A stretch of 64,000 nucleotides of DNA from Puffinus mauretanicus (GCA_023333565.1 JAJKFH010003493.1:3472001-3536000), one strand, 5' to 3'; positions 26,165-40,753 are shown, counted from the first letter of the stretch. A program made the numbers and translations. The notes: a model not told the origin generated them from the sequence alone.

Positions 26165-26290
26165 AAATTCACAAAGAAAAGGGAAGGGAAAAAGAAAAAA
26201 GAAAAAAAAAAAAAAGAGAGAACCTTGTACCTTCCTTCCCATTTTTTTTTCCTCTCTCCCCCTTCCCCCCCCCCCCTTCTCCCCCTGCCC
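26165..26290. repeat. polypurine block followed by polypyrimidine block
   Basis: About 26174-26223 is almost pure A/G (GAAAAGGGAAGGGAAAAAG, then long A runs and GAGAGAA). After a short spacer, about 26230-26290 is almost pure C/T with runs of about 9-11 T and C. The blocks are roughly complementary in inverted order, so the tract could fold back or form triplex-type structures. It directly follows the CpG islet. Confidence 0.85.
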
Positions 26291-29200
26291 TCTGTGGACC
26301 TATTACTGTTTTAAGTAACTTCTGTTCTGAATGTTTCCGTTCATATTACACAGGAAACCTAATATATTGGGGTGGAAATGAATATCCTATGGGATAAAAT
26401 AATAGAACTATTAAGGGGAAAAAACAAACAATTTTTGCCTGAAAATGCCATCACATTTCTGTTTGCATGTTGGCTGTTTTCGTTTTCAGTGGGTTTTTTT
26501 CAGTCAATGTTGTAGAGTGTAGTAATTCATCTGCATACATACTACGATTCTGAGTATCACCTTTTATTTCTGGAACACTTTTTTGTAGAAGAGATTCATG
26601 CCGGGTGAGTAATGGAAGAAAAAATACCCCACACACCCCCCAAATCTCACCACCTCTTTAAAGAAAACACACATTGTACAAACCAACCAACCAAAAAAAC
26701 CTGTTTCAGCAGTTTCAGTTGTCACCGGTTTGTTTTTAGGAGGTTATATTTCCTTCTAGGTTAGACACTGCGGAGGCCTTTCATAGCATTTCTGTTTGTC
26801 TTCATTTAAGGCAGGATGAATCGGTGATGATAAGGCTGTGCTTTTAAAATGTTTTGAGAAACACAGATACTGGATTATTAACTGCGTTTTATCACCAGCC
26901 ATCTGCAATAAGGATGTGTAGTTAATATATAATGGATGCTGTATGTGACAGAAGAATTCAGCTGAGCAAGACAATGTATAGGATCTTGAAATCTACGGGA
27001 GCCTGATGTTTATACTTGGAACGTTACAGCCTTCTGGGCAGTGAAGTTCATATCTTGAAGCACTGAATAATCATTAATGCATGTATACATAATAATAAAA
27101 AAAAATCCTGTTTGAACTTACAGAAACTGCTCTGTGCTAGATTGTACCCTTTTAGATTCTGTTACAAAAGCTGTTAATTTAAAATACCTCTAAACATATC
27201 CAGTATGTTGCCATAAATAAAGGGTGATTTTGCCATTTCACACACACAAAAAAAAGTCATTGTTGCCCTTCTTGTGGGTAGCAGAATTGCTCCAAAACCA
27301 AAATCAGAATTAATGGTTTCTTGCTTCGTTTGAGAAGATTAGATCACAGTTGCTTCAGCTGAAGGTCCTTTAACAGAAAGTGTGTGTGCGCGCACATGTG
27401 AATATGTGTCTGTACATGTTTTAACAGGGGTGACTGTGGAATCTAATCCTGCATCCCTTCTTAACAATGTCTTGCTTCTGTTAAGAAATGAAATGTTAAG
27501 TAGAAATCAGATTTTAAAAATTTTCATTATGATGTCGTGCCTCTGTCCTCTTTCATCTTTTTTCCTAAAAGACAATTAATATTAATTATTTTTATAAAAT
27601 AGTTTAAAATAATGAGAGCCTTTGAGTGCAGAATTATCTCAGAGTCATATGGCTTCTACCTCTCTATGCCTCTGTGCAAATATCCTTCCATATTATTTTG
27701 ATTTTGTTTTATAACCTGGTGGCAGTTCTAGAAATTCTTGCAACTACAAAAATGTTAATCAGGTTACAAGAATCCTTTCAAAGCTTTTGCCTCTCATTGC
27801 ATTAAAGAAAATGGTGGTGCTTGAAAAAGAAGAAATATATTTGGACTTGATAAAGGAAATATTTCAATTTGGTATTAGATCATGAAAAGTTCTTGAAATA
27901 CAGTAGAGGTCATAAGGGCTTCAGTTTTAAAAAGGGGTTATTACATGTAATAAACTGCAAAGATTAGTTTTGTAGCTGAAATTGCATAGGTGATTGGTAA
28001 CATTCAGAGAAAATGCAGCAAAAGAGATTGGCTAGAAATACCAAAGCCTGAAGTGTCTGAGATTGTACTTGAATCAAATTGCTGGGGTTGAAAGTGGGAA
28101 GAAGCTTTGTAGGCTAACTCATTATATGGCACAGCCATGTTCCGTAGGTCAGCCTGTATTCTCAGTGATTTTAGCAACACACTTCTGCAAAGTCTACTTA
28201 GGGGTGAAAAATCTAATACATGAAGCTGCATTATTGGCATGCTCATATATTTAGACCTCCTTGCCCATTTTGTTGACCACTTCTTTCAGTTCGTCAGTCT
28301 GATGCTCCCGAACATGTTCCCCTCAAACAATTTTTTTTTTTTTGCTTTGTACATATGCACCATAAAGAGTTACTCCAATCATAAGCACAGTATGACAGCT
28401 TAAAGAGGTTGGCAAGGGTCTGGATCAAATGTGAAATAAGAAAATGCAACTGTAATTTGAAATTGGAATTGTAAGGGAGGCTTTTATGAAAGTTCAATTA
28501 CAATATACCCTTGCCTCTTGTTAACATCTATGATAATATGGTTCTCTTTTGATGCTTAAAATTATATCCATTAAAAACTTCTTTAGGTTTGAAAAAAAGG
28601 TAAGACATCTTGAGTCCTTATCTAGAGCATTTAAACAAAAGCACTTGTTCTCTCTATTTTTTTTCTTTTTTCTTTTTCCCTATTTCTGCTTTCGCAAAGG
28701 TCACAACTATTTTAAAAAGTTGGGGTTAGATCAATCTATTTCTTTTTTTAATACCTCAGCTAGCTGGCTGAACCAGTTGTTTGGAAATCACGGGGAATTC
28801 TTTCATCACTATGGGATCAGGTCCTGCCTCTATTACCCAGCCAACTAATTTACTCTGTTTTATAGTCCCTGCAGATTTCAGAATTTAAAACCATAATGTA
28901 CCACTTGCTTTTCAAGTAAAGCTTGAAAAGCTCCTGGGGTTTGGTAATGTATAGTATCTTCATCTCTGAAGCAGTTACAGGAGATACAAAAATGAGATTG
29001 ACTGGGAGTGTCTGCTAATTCTGGGTATAGACATTTGAAATTTTAGCATATACTTAGGATCTCAAAGGGCTTTGGCTCATATTGGTAATTTTTATACTGT
29101 GTATTGTTTATGCGTTCTGTTTATTACAATGCAAACCGGCAGTCTCTTCCTCAGTTCTCCCCTTCAGAAAACAAGAGAAAGCCTAAAAAGTGGGTTTATG

Positions 29201-29516
29201 TTAGAAAACCATCTCTGCATATTAAAACTGCTTTTTTAAGAACAAAGGAAAAAAGCTAGGCTTAATTTACGCTTTGATTATTACTTCACAGTGGTTCTCC
29301 TATTTATTTACTTTTATGCTGTAATTGAAAAAGCAGATGGACAGTACAGTTCTTCCAAATGAAAGCCATGAAAATTTTCTCAGCTTCTTTTGTTCTTGTT
29401 GACCTTGTTTACTCTGTTTACTATGGAGTGTAGTAAGTTATGAAGATGGAGGGAGATAGTGGCTGTGTTTTCCAATACTGTTACCCATCGTTGCACCAGC
29501 GATCAATATTGAATGC

Positions 29517-29539
29517 AAAAAAAAAAAAAAAAAAAAAAA
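29517..29539. repeat. poly-A tract (A23)
   Basis: An uninterrupted run of about 23 A in intron 1. No retroposed body is recognisable to its left. Confidence 0.95.
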
Positions 29540-30579
29540 GTCAGAAAACACAGAACCTTGGCAAGATCTGCAATTGTGAATGCACGAGGAAAGAGGAGGC
29601 GGGGAGGAAGTCAGTCTTGGCACCACAAGCAATATCAGTGCTCTTCTCGCTAAGCCACGTCATTTTTCAGTAGCGACCTGAGGGTCTACTGTCTCTATAA
29701 TGCAATGTTTAGCAAATTAGTTTTTGTTTGCTGGTATTTACCTGTGAAAGCCAATCCACTCACCTCCTGTCACAACCAGCCATGTATCAGGAGCATTTAG
29801 TTTGCCAGATATGTGACTATTACATAGCAAGCACGTCGGTCCTTTGTATTTCTATTATTACTGGTAAGTTGTGCTGCTGTGAGCAGCAAATTTTTCAACA
29901 GTGGAAGTTCTGTGAGCTTGTCTGCTTCTAGGTAGCACAGAAAAAAATAATATCTTTGCTTCAACCCTTCATGCAACATCTGTTATTTTGGTAGCCATTT
30001 TTATTTCTTTAAGAAGGAAAAACAAACAGGCATACGTGAAACTTTACCTAACCTCCTGTTTAACTTTGCAATTCCTGTGTTTGTAAAGGATAAATTCTAA
30101 CAAGTCAAACATATGAAATGGTGCATATGCATATGTAAAGGTATATTTAAATCCTTCCTCCTTTTGTCTCCCCCTCTGACTGAGGGCATGGCAGCCACAT
30201 AAATATGGGTGCTGTAAAGCCATTGTGCATTATTTCTAGTATCCTTACATGCTTTTAGCACTCAAGACATGATGTAATCATTTACAAACATTTGTCTCGC
30301 CAATCCTGACCACAGTCTGTCTACCTTGTAAAACTGGTTATTTAGTCCTCCTCTCCCCATGCAGTGCTAGGGCAGTTGCACTAACCTCCTAATAAGACAT
30401 TTAGTTTCTGTTGGCTCAAATCTTAGTAGCACTGAGTACTTGGAAATTGCATTGGTCCACACGGTATGATTTTTTTCTCCTCTTTCATTCTTTACAAAGA
30501 AAGGTTCTGAATTAACTCTTCTTCTTTTCAATTGGATCAAAGTAAAAAAAATTTCAGTACATTTTTAGATTCCCAGTGG

Positions 30580-30618
30580 TTTTCCTTTTTTTTTCTTTTT
30601 TTTTTTTTTTAAAAAAAA
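30580..30618. repeat. T-rich tract ending in T15A8
   Basis: T-rich run followed directly by eight A (T15 at 30596-30610, A8 at 30611-30618), giving local dyad symmetry. Confidence 0.95.
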
Positions 30619-32630
30619 TCCTTTGCAACGTTTGCAGCATATCTTCTTACATAGGTACAGCTGACAAACCTACTCAATGCTAATTAACAGCCCACCGTTT
30701 GGGTTCCTATGGGTTCAGTTGCAGCTGGACATCTGACATCTCTTTGGATATGTCGTATAGGAAGTACAGTGCCTTGCAGAAATCCCTGCCTGTGGTCAGA
30801 TCCGTACATATGAGGCGAGTATCCTTCATATTAGCATTTAGCTCTACACACTCTAACAGCGCATGCAATAGATTACCTTCCCAATACACCCAGGTTTTCA
30901 AGGTGAAAAGAATCAGTGGCCTTAAAGAGGGACATTACTACACATAAATAGCCCACGCAGATACGCTGCTTCGCATGAATGAACTTACTGAATATAATAA
31001 ACAAACAGGCTGAAAACACATTAAAAAAAATAAAAGCAACATTTGAAGTCTCTCTAACAATATAGATACAATCAGAATGTGATCGTGGAAAGCCTTAGAG
31101 TGTGCGAAATGTATATAAACTCTGCTGGCAGAGAAAGGTGGGCAGGCAGCAGGTAAAGTGCTGTGGCGTGCTGGTGCTGCAGCAAAATGGTACTGGCAGC
31201 ACCACCCTGCACAAGCACCCCAAGATGACTGAACAAAACTGCTCCGTTTTGCCCTTAGTGACTTAACTTGAAACTAAATTGTCATCACATGCTATCATCA
31301 GCACGCAGGGAAGAAAATTTATTTAAATAGCCTGAAATTAACCTTGTGAAGGCAATGAACAATGATGCTACACGTCACTATGGACACTCAGACAATTCTA
31401 CAGATTTTAGGAAGATAATACAGATGTGTAGAACATTAATTTATTTTTATTGCTTATTCTCCTATGCCCTGATTTTTTTTTTTAAGTTAAATATATCAAA
31501 AAATATCAACGTAGTGAGGAAAAGCAGCACAGAACTATCTCGGGTAGGCAGTATTTGATGATACTTAGCATTGAAAGAACATTGACAATTAATACTCCTA
31601 AAATATTCCTCAGTTTATTCTAACAATGTTCATGTGATTTGTATAAGCTTTTTGTGCATTTCTAGTAGGAAAATTTCATCACAGGAATATTCACAAAAAT
31701 AACAATTGCATGATACTTTACTGTAATTTATTAAAGGAGTTTTTATGTTAAAAGCTACGCCAGCACATTTTCAGCAATACAAAGCTCACTTTAGATTCAT
31801 CTGGAAACAGAAATAGTGCCATCTGACCTCAGTATATAGTCAAATGAATTATGAATGTTTTATATCGAATATCTGTTTGAGAGACCCCAGCTGAGCTAAT
31901 ATCTTCCAAATCACAAAGGTAAGAAGAAATAATGTTCATGCTAAATTATTAGCCCTTTTTAGGAAGCTCACAGTAATAGATGGCTAATGTTGTTAGAGAA
32001 TGTTTAAAATAATAGATAAGTTAATCTTTTAAGAAATCTTTCCAAGGTGCCTGTGATAGGCACATCTCCAGTTTTGCAGGTTCTTCTATCTATGTACCCA
32101 ACTTCAGTTCTAGTAAATAATGTAGGGAGCTGATTTTGATAACATATTGACTGAGGTAATATTGACGGTTTGTCTGAAAGTTGGGCAGTTTTTGAAATCT
32201 GTAGATATAATATGTGTATGGCAACTGGTACAAAAAAAAGCTCTTGCAAGTTCAAGAATCTTTCAGCAAAAATTGAGCTTTTCTCACTGATATAGTTTTT
32301 ACTGAGTCAGATCTGTTCTTCATATTGAAGGAGGAAGTTTTCAGAAAGTAATTCGTTATTTGTAATGAACTGTGGAAAGTGTTGGACTGTGTTAATAGAT
32401 TTGCTTGAACTCAATTTCATTTACTGGACCTAACATGCTGAGAAACTTCCATGGCCCCCAGTAAAGTAAGAGTTTCAACTGTGCTGGAAATATTAAATCA
32501 GACCTAGTCTAATTAAGGTAACTGTCAAATAATTTGTAACAGTTGTGTTTAATATCTCCAGTAATTTCAAATGTGAATTAAATGCACTTTAAAATCTTAA
32601 ATTGATCATCAGCAGTGTAGTCAAACTTTG

Positions 32631-33027
32631 ACAGCCACTTGGACAGGCAGTGTGGGGGTGGAGGATGCGGGCATGGCTGGCAGCATGGTCACCATGTGTT
32701 TCTTCCTCACCGACCACCAGCCTGGAATTACAGGAGGGAGGATTTATCCATTTGGGTTGGCAGTTCCTGCTCAAAGACTTGTTCCCTGTCTCCTCGCCAG
32801 AAGAGGGGCACTGAATGTGATGGAAATATGAGCTTGGGCAGTTGGATAACTTGAATTGCATTGGCCTTGCATGGGGAGCCCCCCTTACAGGAAGATGCAC
32901 CTGCAGGAGGGAATGTGCTGCCACAGGTCTCCCCATGCTAGAGAAGCTCTGCACACCTGCGGGGGAAGACTCCATCAGTTCCCTTGTCCACCTGAGTTTT
33001 GATGGTTTCCATAGAAAAGCTCAGGAT
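32631..33027. other. GC-rich patch of unknown origin in intron 1
   Basis: About 400 bases with clearly higher GC content than the sequence on either side, sharply bounded. Contents include GGGGGTGGAGGATGCGGGC near 32652 and CACCTGCAGGAGGG near 32898. A 128-codon open frame on the minus strand (32589-32975) covers most of it, but its translation (rich in Ser, Pro, His and Cys) matches no family I know and has no signal peptide or finger spacing. It might be an old processed copy, a diverged repeat or a regulatory patch. Confidence 0.35.
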
Positions 33028-33268
33028 TAACAGGCAATGAAAGCTATGTTGATTTTTTTTGTTTTTCAGGAAGTGCTTTTAAACCGCCAACCTCTTTTCC
33101 AGAAGCTAGCAAGCAGCTCTCAGCTGCAAACAAAATATAGTCATTATTGGTCTTATTAGTTTTTGTTACCAAGTCATCAATGCTAATTATGATAATATGA
33201 AAATCTTAAGTCAACTGAACTATTTAGTTCTATACAACCCTAAGTCCATATCAATTCCCATTCTTATT

Positions 33269-33323
33269 TAAAAAAAACAACAACCCACAAACAACAACAA
33301 AAAAAAACACCAAAAAACCAAAG
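33269..33323. repeat. A-rich low-complexity tract
   Basis: Runs of A interrupted by single C or CC (AACAACAACC, CACCAAAAAACC). Confidence 0.92.
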
Positions 33324-36300
33324 CTACCATGACTGTCCTTTTTAGGTTTACATTTGCAAGGAGTTCATCTATGTGGATAGGATGGGGCCTTGCAAGCGTT
33401 CCGGATTATGTACAGGTTATGTAGAGTATCTCTTAATTCACAGTAGTCCTATTTAAATGCTATTCAGTTTCAAGGGGGCAACCTCTCAAGTGATTTGTTG
33501 AACTGGGATGCCTTTTTTGTCTCATTAAGGCATGTTATTGGCAATATCATTAAAGAGATCAGGATAATTCAATGAATAGTTTAGTAGTTTATGGTGATTC
33601 TTCTCCAGAAGAACATTTACAGTTGTGTGCCTGGAGTTGCTGAACGGACATGTATTAAAGTTGTATATAGGTAAGAATTTCTAGTGACAAGGAAACTTTA
33701 ATTTGTAATTAGAATTTCGATTTGACTTTTGAATGTGTCATTTTGGAAAGGCCAAATAACATTATACTGTTATAATAAATAGCGAATTTGAAATTTATAG
33801 TGAGTTTTAGGGGGGAATCTTGTACTGAATTATGTCTAATAAGAGGTCATTGCCCATGCAGTTAAAGTAAGAGCAATAACTTAAGAAAATATTCTCAAAA
33901 ATATATTTCCATGGGAAAAAAATTTAAAAGGTTTCTAGTCCCCTCAGGTGTGTATGTGCATCTACCGCCTTACATGTTTTTTCAGTGAGTGGTAGCCCTC
34001 TGAGAAATACCTCATGCCACCTTTTCCTAGCTTTCAATGAGGAGAAAGAATCCTGAAATCATGTGAGTTGGCAAACTTAACACCAAGGGACTTTCTAGTC
34101 TTTTGGGCTTTTTTAAAAAAAAAATGGGCTAAAAACAACTTGCTTACATCTGCAGAGGAAGTTGTAGGGAAACACTGAAGGGTCTTATTGATGCAAGAAA
34201 GAGATGTTCCGGTGGGAATCAAGTTCTCAGCTTATACTGACTTTCTCAGTCTCTTTTTGCTGTTCTTGGGTCTCCACCAGTCTTGGTAGTCTAAGTCTAC
34301 CAATTTAGTAGCATGACCACACTTGGCCTTGGTAATGCTCTGCAAAAAATCAGTCTCAAACAGTGCACAGTAGGGCAACCTAAATGTGAACTCTGCATTG
34401 CTTTCTTTTGTGTCCCTGCTGCAATGCTGTTCTACATGCAACTTTAAACACTTCATAACAGTTTTGTTAATACGCTTGATACTTGACCTCGGGCACAGAG
34501 ATCCATTTTACTTTTACCACTTTTGGAACTGCAAATACTCATGTAGCTGAACACCTGAGTCATTTGATGCTTTCTGTGAACTTAAATGGTAGGTTAAGTG
34601 AGAAATAAAATGTGGATTTTTTTTCACATGTGGTAGGAACAGAATCTACCTAGCAACACCAAACAGCTGTGTGTGTGCGCTAGGTCTTCTTAATCCATTT
34701 TAAGTATAATTTAGCTGTCTGAAGAGTGTAATAAAGAAATCCTAACACTCCGCATTTAAATTCTATCTTTATCTGGACAAGATTACCATGTATTCTTCCC
34801 AAGTCCAAGTGAAACAGAATAGCCAGAAATACAGGTTTGCAGAGTCTTTTCTCAGATGCTGAATCAAATCTTTCTGTAATGCATAAACGAAGGCAACAGA
34901 TCTGTGAAGCTACAGATACCCAGTGTCTGAGTTAGACGAGCAGAAAGTATAAGGTCCCAGCCTAATGCAGATACTTAGACGCAAGAAGTGGGCCAGCATC
35001 AGTGGTTTGGGGCTGAAGAAGGGTGTGCAAATCTTAACTTAAATTTTGTCATGGCTTGGCCCACATCTACTGAAATTTTCTCAGCGTTTCAGGTTAACAC
35101 ACCCAAAACACTCTGCTGTGAATCAGGGGATTTATGTTTAGTTGCAACTCCAGATCTGTAAAATTGGCTTAAGCATAGGCTTTGGAATGCAACCCTTATA
35201 CAGGCAAGCTGTGTTTGGTTTCAGGTTTCTTACAGGCTTGCATGCAAAATTGTCTCATTGCTTGAATTGATACCTCTAATTAAACAGATTGAGTGCGCTG
35301 CAATATTTGTCCTTTAGTATTACAGCTCAAACTAACACCCAGTGTAACTCTCCTTAAGTCACTGGAATTATACGAAGAGAGAGATAGGTCTCTTTTTCTC
35401 AACACACTGTCTTTTTCAGTAAGTTTATGGGGTTTTTTTAATGCCATTTCTAGAGCCAAGAAGCATGTACTTGTCTCTGGAATAATCCTATTCTTTTTTA
35501 AAGATGTGGTGTCATAAAGAAAAGGTGGAAGTCTCGGTGTGTCATTGGCAATATGCTTAGAGTATCTTCATCTTATGTTTACAGTTTCATGATGCATTTG
35601 TCTTCTTATGTGATGCATCTTGGTCTTTTGTGGGTTCATTTTATTTTTAAAGAAAGTAGTGCTAAAGTAGTGATTATGTGAACAAATTCTCTCCTGTATA
35701 TGGTGACGTGGGTCAAATATTCAGGGTTTTGATTCACCCTTCAAATTGAGCCCCCTTGATAAAATTTTAATTCCTTTTTAGTAGAATAGCAATTGTCTTT
35801 GTTTAAAACTCATTGTTATGGAACATTTTGGGTGTTTAGTCGGATGGAGTCATGCAAATAAGAGATAGACCCTACTTCTGCATGCATGAATTAAAAAATA
35901 ATTAACTTTTCTGATGTCATTCCACTGATGGGAGGGATTGGAATAGTTAAATATATGCAGAAGTATTTGTAGGATTGAGGTTTGTCTGTGGCTTAGCAAA
36001 TCCTTGCATTTCTATAGCAATCTGACAATTGGTTGGCTCACTTCACTGCTTTAATATAATTTCATTTTCTTGGAAATGTATTGTAAGATTACCTCTTATG
36101 GAAAGCAAAGATAATTGGAGTATGTGAGGCTCCCTCCACTCCTTAGCAGTAGAGTGGGAGGACGGGGGGAGGGATCCAACTTGTCAACACATGGTTCCAT
36201 TGAAGCCTCTTTGCACCTGCCCTGCCCTCTTAGCTTCCCAGATATTGTAAGGTTATTCTGATCAGATTAAGATACCAAATTTATTAAAATTCAAAGGTGG

Positions 36301-37536
36301 TAGGATTTGGAGGGGGGTGACTTGCTCATCTCTGGTAATAAAAACATATTGAGAAATCACTTGAACTATTTGATATACAATTCAATTAAAATAAATGTCT
36401 GTTGCCTAAATTGAGTGGATTACTTTTCTATTTTAATGTGAAAAAGTAATAAAAATATTAGGAACATGTAAAATAATGCGATGCAATGAAGTCAAATGAT
36501 GATTTTAACTTCACTCCAAATAGTCAAAGCAAAGCAATGCAATGACTTAAAAGGATCAGAGCAAATACTTCCTTATATAACATACTCAATAACATCTGGA
36601 ATTATAATAGCTAGACTTAATGTTATGAAGCTGCATGATTCTGATCCTTCTGATCTACGTGGATTATCAGAAAAGTCTGCACAGGAATTCTTTTCTTCTT
36701 GGTACTGTATTCTATTGTATCATGGTTACAAGGCCTAGTAACAATGCCTTTCAAAAACCACATTTGCTTTAGTATCTCTCAAATAACTGTGTTACGTAGC
36801 AGAACCAAAGTTAGTTCTTCTGTTTTGTTTTGTCTTTCTAGCAGAGAGAGGCTTAAAAATAAAATAAAACATGTCAACTGAGACTTTTTTTTTCCCCTGG
36901 CGTGACAGTTTTAATGCATTATGCTCAAGGCTTGATTTTGTCGAGCACCTTAGTAACGAGGTAGATGAAAGATAGTCTTTGAATGGAATGAACTGAAATC
37001 TTTGAGGTGGGTTGTTTTTATAGTAGGCCTGTTTCTAGATATATTTCCAGTTAGTTCAAGAAATGCTGAATTCTAGACCATGAATAACTGTGAAGGCAAA
37101 ATTGGTGAATGTCTAACCCGAGTTTGTGATGCACACAAAGTGAAATTTTAATACCTATGTAGGGCTGTAAGTAAATATTCTGAGCAGGGTGATTGCATGA
37201 GCAAGAAGGGAGCTCCCTAAAAAGCTATTTAAAAGTTTTATATCTCTCTCCTACGTTTAGTTCCTGGGGCAGGGACTATAACATTTTAAGATGCCTTCAT
37301 AGAGGACCAGAACAGAGCTAAACTGACTGAAGAGCAGGCCAGGAAAGGTATTATTACTTGAGCTTTTATCATATTCTTTTTTCTTTAGGGAACATTTCAG
37401 ACTGTTCCTGACCTATGTAAAAATGCAGATGAATAGTATTTGTCCCTTCCACCGTGCCTTGCCATCCCTAGCCAGCAGTGAAATCTGCACATCGGTATGT
37501 GCAGACCATTCCTTGCCACCTTTTATAGCACCAGCC

Positions 37537-37601
37537 TTTTTTTTTTCTTTTTTCATCTTTTTTGTTCTTTTTTTCTTTTTTTTTTCTTTTTTTTTTTCTT
37601 C
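37537..37601. repeat. T-rich tract with C interruptions
   Basis: About 65 bases of T with scattered C and a single G and A. It generates the lysine/glutamate-rich frame seen on the minus strand and is not coding. Confidence 0.93.
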
Positions 37602-39305
37602 TAGAAATTTGCTCGTATAAAATAGTAACCGAAGATACACAAGATACTGTCCTGCAGCCTTTTATTTAGAGCTACAAGCTGCATGGTCAATTTGGGAAAC
37701 CTTATGAGAAAATCTGTGTCAGAACCTATAAAATTTCTTTGCTTTTTGAGTGAGGAAAAAGTTCTGAATGGAGTGAATAATAACGTGGATTTATCATGGA
37801 ATAGCTTTATGCCACACGATAGTATAACGCTCTTAAGCATCTGGATAGGATACAGAAAAGCTAAAAAATCATAACTAATTTCATATAGCTTAAAGAGATA
37901 TGAACATGTTATTGGGTTAGGTTTGTATTTTTTGTCCAATAGTTTTGCTATTTTACTGAAAACTCATATGTGTACATGTGTAAATGTAACTGGATTGTAA
38001 TCAATAGAATTACTCACCAACAAGCACAATTTATATTAGCCAGGGGCAGGGATTCCCATTCATTAAATCTGTGGAGGACATGCCTTTATCTATTTCCGTG
38101 GATGCAGCCTGGAGCATCCAACATGTCATGGATTAGATAAATCGGGCCTGACATGCCTGTGTTTCTGGAAAATAGGACAAAAAATTCTTTTGTCCTTTGT
38201 GTCTTGTCTGCAAAAGCAGTGGTGCTTTCCCCCCACCTATAGAGAATGACAGGAGATAATTTTCCTTGCTTGAAAAACTTTTTTTAAATTATAGGCATGT
38301 TTTACATAGAGATATAAAAAATGGACCTGCCAGCATTTTCACAAGTATCAAGAGAAGGACAGTCAACCTACTAACTGCCACGTATTCCAGCTCTCAAAAC
38401 ATTTGCCTAAATCAGTTCCATCAGGTGTAGGCTTGCCAAAATTGAAGTTTCCATAGCCCTTCTTTATAAATAGCCATTTTGTTAGAACTTCTCCGCTGAA
38501 AAAGAATGTGTTCACTTTCCCAGAAAGACACTAGCCCTGTGGTCAAGTGATTTTTGTGGGCTGCTGGAAACCCAAGCTAAATTCCTTCGTGAAATGAATA
38601 CACATTTACACAAATTTAAACCACTCCAAAAAGAGATCATTGTGCAAGTATCCCCAGTTAGTCAACAGCCCAACTGTTGGGACGTTTCCCTGAAGCATGG
38701 GGAACTTACAGAGCAGGCTTCAATAGGGGCCTTTGAGTAAAATACAGACCTTAATTTCTTTCAATTTTTGAAACTTTTATAAGGATTTGCTTCCATAATA
38801 AGTAGGTGTGAGAGTGTAGCTTACGTATAGATCTGCAGACAAGACAAATTCTGACAGAACTTTGCAACACAGAAAAAAAAAATTTGACAGTGTTTTTTCT
38901 CTTTCTCCTATTCACAAGCAATAGCATCTTGAAGCAAAGCATCAGCCAAAATGCCATGGAAGAACAACTGATTAGTTATCTGTAACTTTGTGATTGCAGG
39001 GGCATGTGCAGACACCAAAGCCTGATTCAAGGGAGATGGGATTCTTATTTCTTACTGGCATAAAACATGGTTTCAAACTTGTCTCCTATGACAGAGAATG
39101 AAGAGGCAACTTTATAAAAGTGAATTCAGGATAGTCTGACTTGTCGTGTTTTTCTCTTTTGCAGAAGGGTCACGGCTGGGATCTGTTAGTGAGAATAAAG
39201 GTAGCCTGCTTGTGCAGCGGAGCATTTAGGTGTTCAGAGAGTTAGTCAAACTCTGTTATTTCAAGCCCTCGTGCCTTTGGAATTTGTACTTTCTTTATTT
39301 TTTTC

Positions 39306-39332
39306 TTTTTTTTTTTTTTTTTTTTTTTTTTT
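39306..39332. repeat. poly-T tract (T27)
   Basis: An uninterrupted run of about 27 T after TTTATTTTTTTC, followed directly by GGCAG. Confidence 0.95.
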
Positions 39333-40753
39333 GGCAGCTTAAAGTGTTACTTAACTGTGAATTTTCATGGAGTCTCACTAAGAACCAGAATTTGATGGCT
39401 CTGAGCTCTGATGCTTAAGTCTGCCACCATAGACACCAGGAGGAGCTCATTGTGCCATAAAACATTTGCAGGACCACCTTTCATTGGCATCTTTAACAGT
39501 CTTCCCTGCTCTGATTTGTAGAGAGTTGAATTCAACTCCGACTCCACAGCATTGGTATATGTGGGCCAATGCTCTTACAAAACACTATATAAAATATGTT
39601 CATATGGTCTTTGTCATAGATAGGAAAACCAATGTTTTCTTCATTAGTGCTAATAAAACTTTCTTATGTATCTTTATCTGTTATATTGCATCATGGTGTT
39701 TATTTTTGCTTACACATTTTGAATATAGAGACATACGGGTTTATGGAGTAGCTATTTTCTTGATTGTAACTGTGTCTGTGGGGGCACAATCCCGCAGTTT
39801 TTTGAAGGAAAGAAAAACATTTATTCATCTGGATATACTGTGATTTAAAACCTAGAAACTGTTTTCCAGCATATCATATGGCACATATTTATCTCTGTTT
39901 AAAAAGGAAAAAAAAAAAAGAGAAAAATCGTTTGAATTTCACAAAAGCAGTGTGTGACTGCAGTAAATGGTTTTTGGCAATGATGTTAGTATTTTCTAGA
40001 TACAATACACAACTGTTACTTTTTAAGTATGTTATAACGTGTCCTATTTAAACTTTATTAAAACTAAATCTGTGTCTGGATATAGAATTTCCATAAAACA
40101 GCTGTTTAATTGATTCTGGCTAAGGTTCAAATTTCTCCCACTGATTTCCAACATCCCATTCTTTTATTTCCATTCTTGTTCTGCCTGCTGCCTTCTTACT
40201 TCCCCTTAGCTTCCCTTTCTTTCCTCTCCACTTTTCCCCCTCCCAAATTTGATGCTAACTTAACATCATCTTGAGGGTTTTATGCTTTATCAGCACCTGC
40301 TCTCCTTTCATGGTTGACCCCTTGCTGAACTCAAAACTCTCTACTGCAGTCCAGACCCTGCTAATCATTTGCATCCCCAGTCTTTGTCAGACAAATGAAG
40401 AATGGCCGATGTGTACAGCAAAGCAAAGGTTCTAAGAAAGTCGGTGACGATCTGCAAATTTCTAGTGAATTAAATGACTCATCTCTTCATGCTGGAAGGC
40501 TGCTATCTTGTTAGTGTGCTTTTGTCTTATGTTCATGCCCAACGTGCTCTATTGCAGTTACTGTAGTTAACCTTCAATTTTGGGCAATGGGGCAACAAAG
40601 CAACATCTGATTTCACATCTCCCTAAGACAGTGTGATGTAAGCTGACCTCAACTGCTTAATGCTGAAGGGAATGACTAATCTTATCTTCAAGTATTCAGG
40701 TGGTACTTAACAGGAGATAGGAAGATTTTTCTCTCCCCAGAGTGCAATTGGCC

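Noticed and set aside
32589..32975. 128-codon minus-strand frame as a gene
   Set aside because: It is explained by the GC-rich patch lacking stop codons. No family match and no supporting signals, so it was kept only as a compositional feature.
39466..39843. 125-codon + strand frame with hydrophobic stretches
   Set aside because: Hydrophobicity follows from T-rich composition. No domain, no conserved context, inside an intron.
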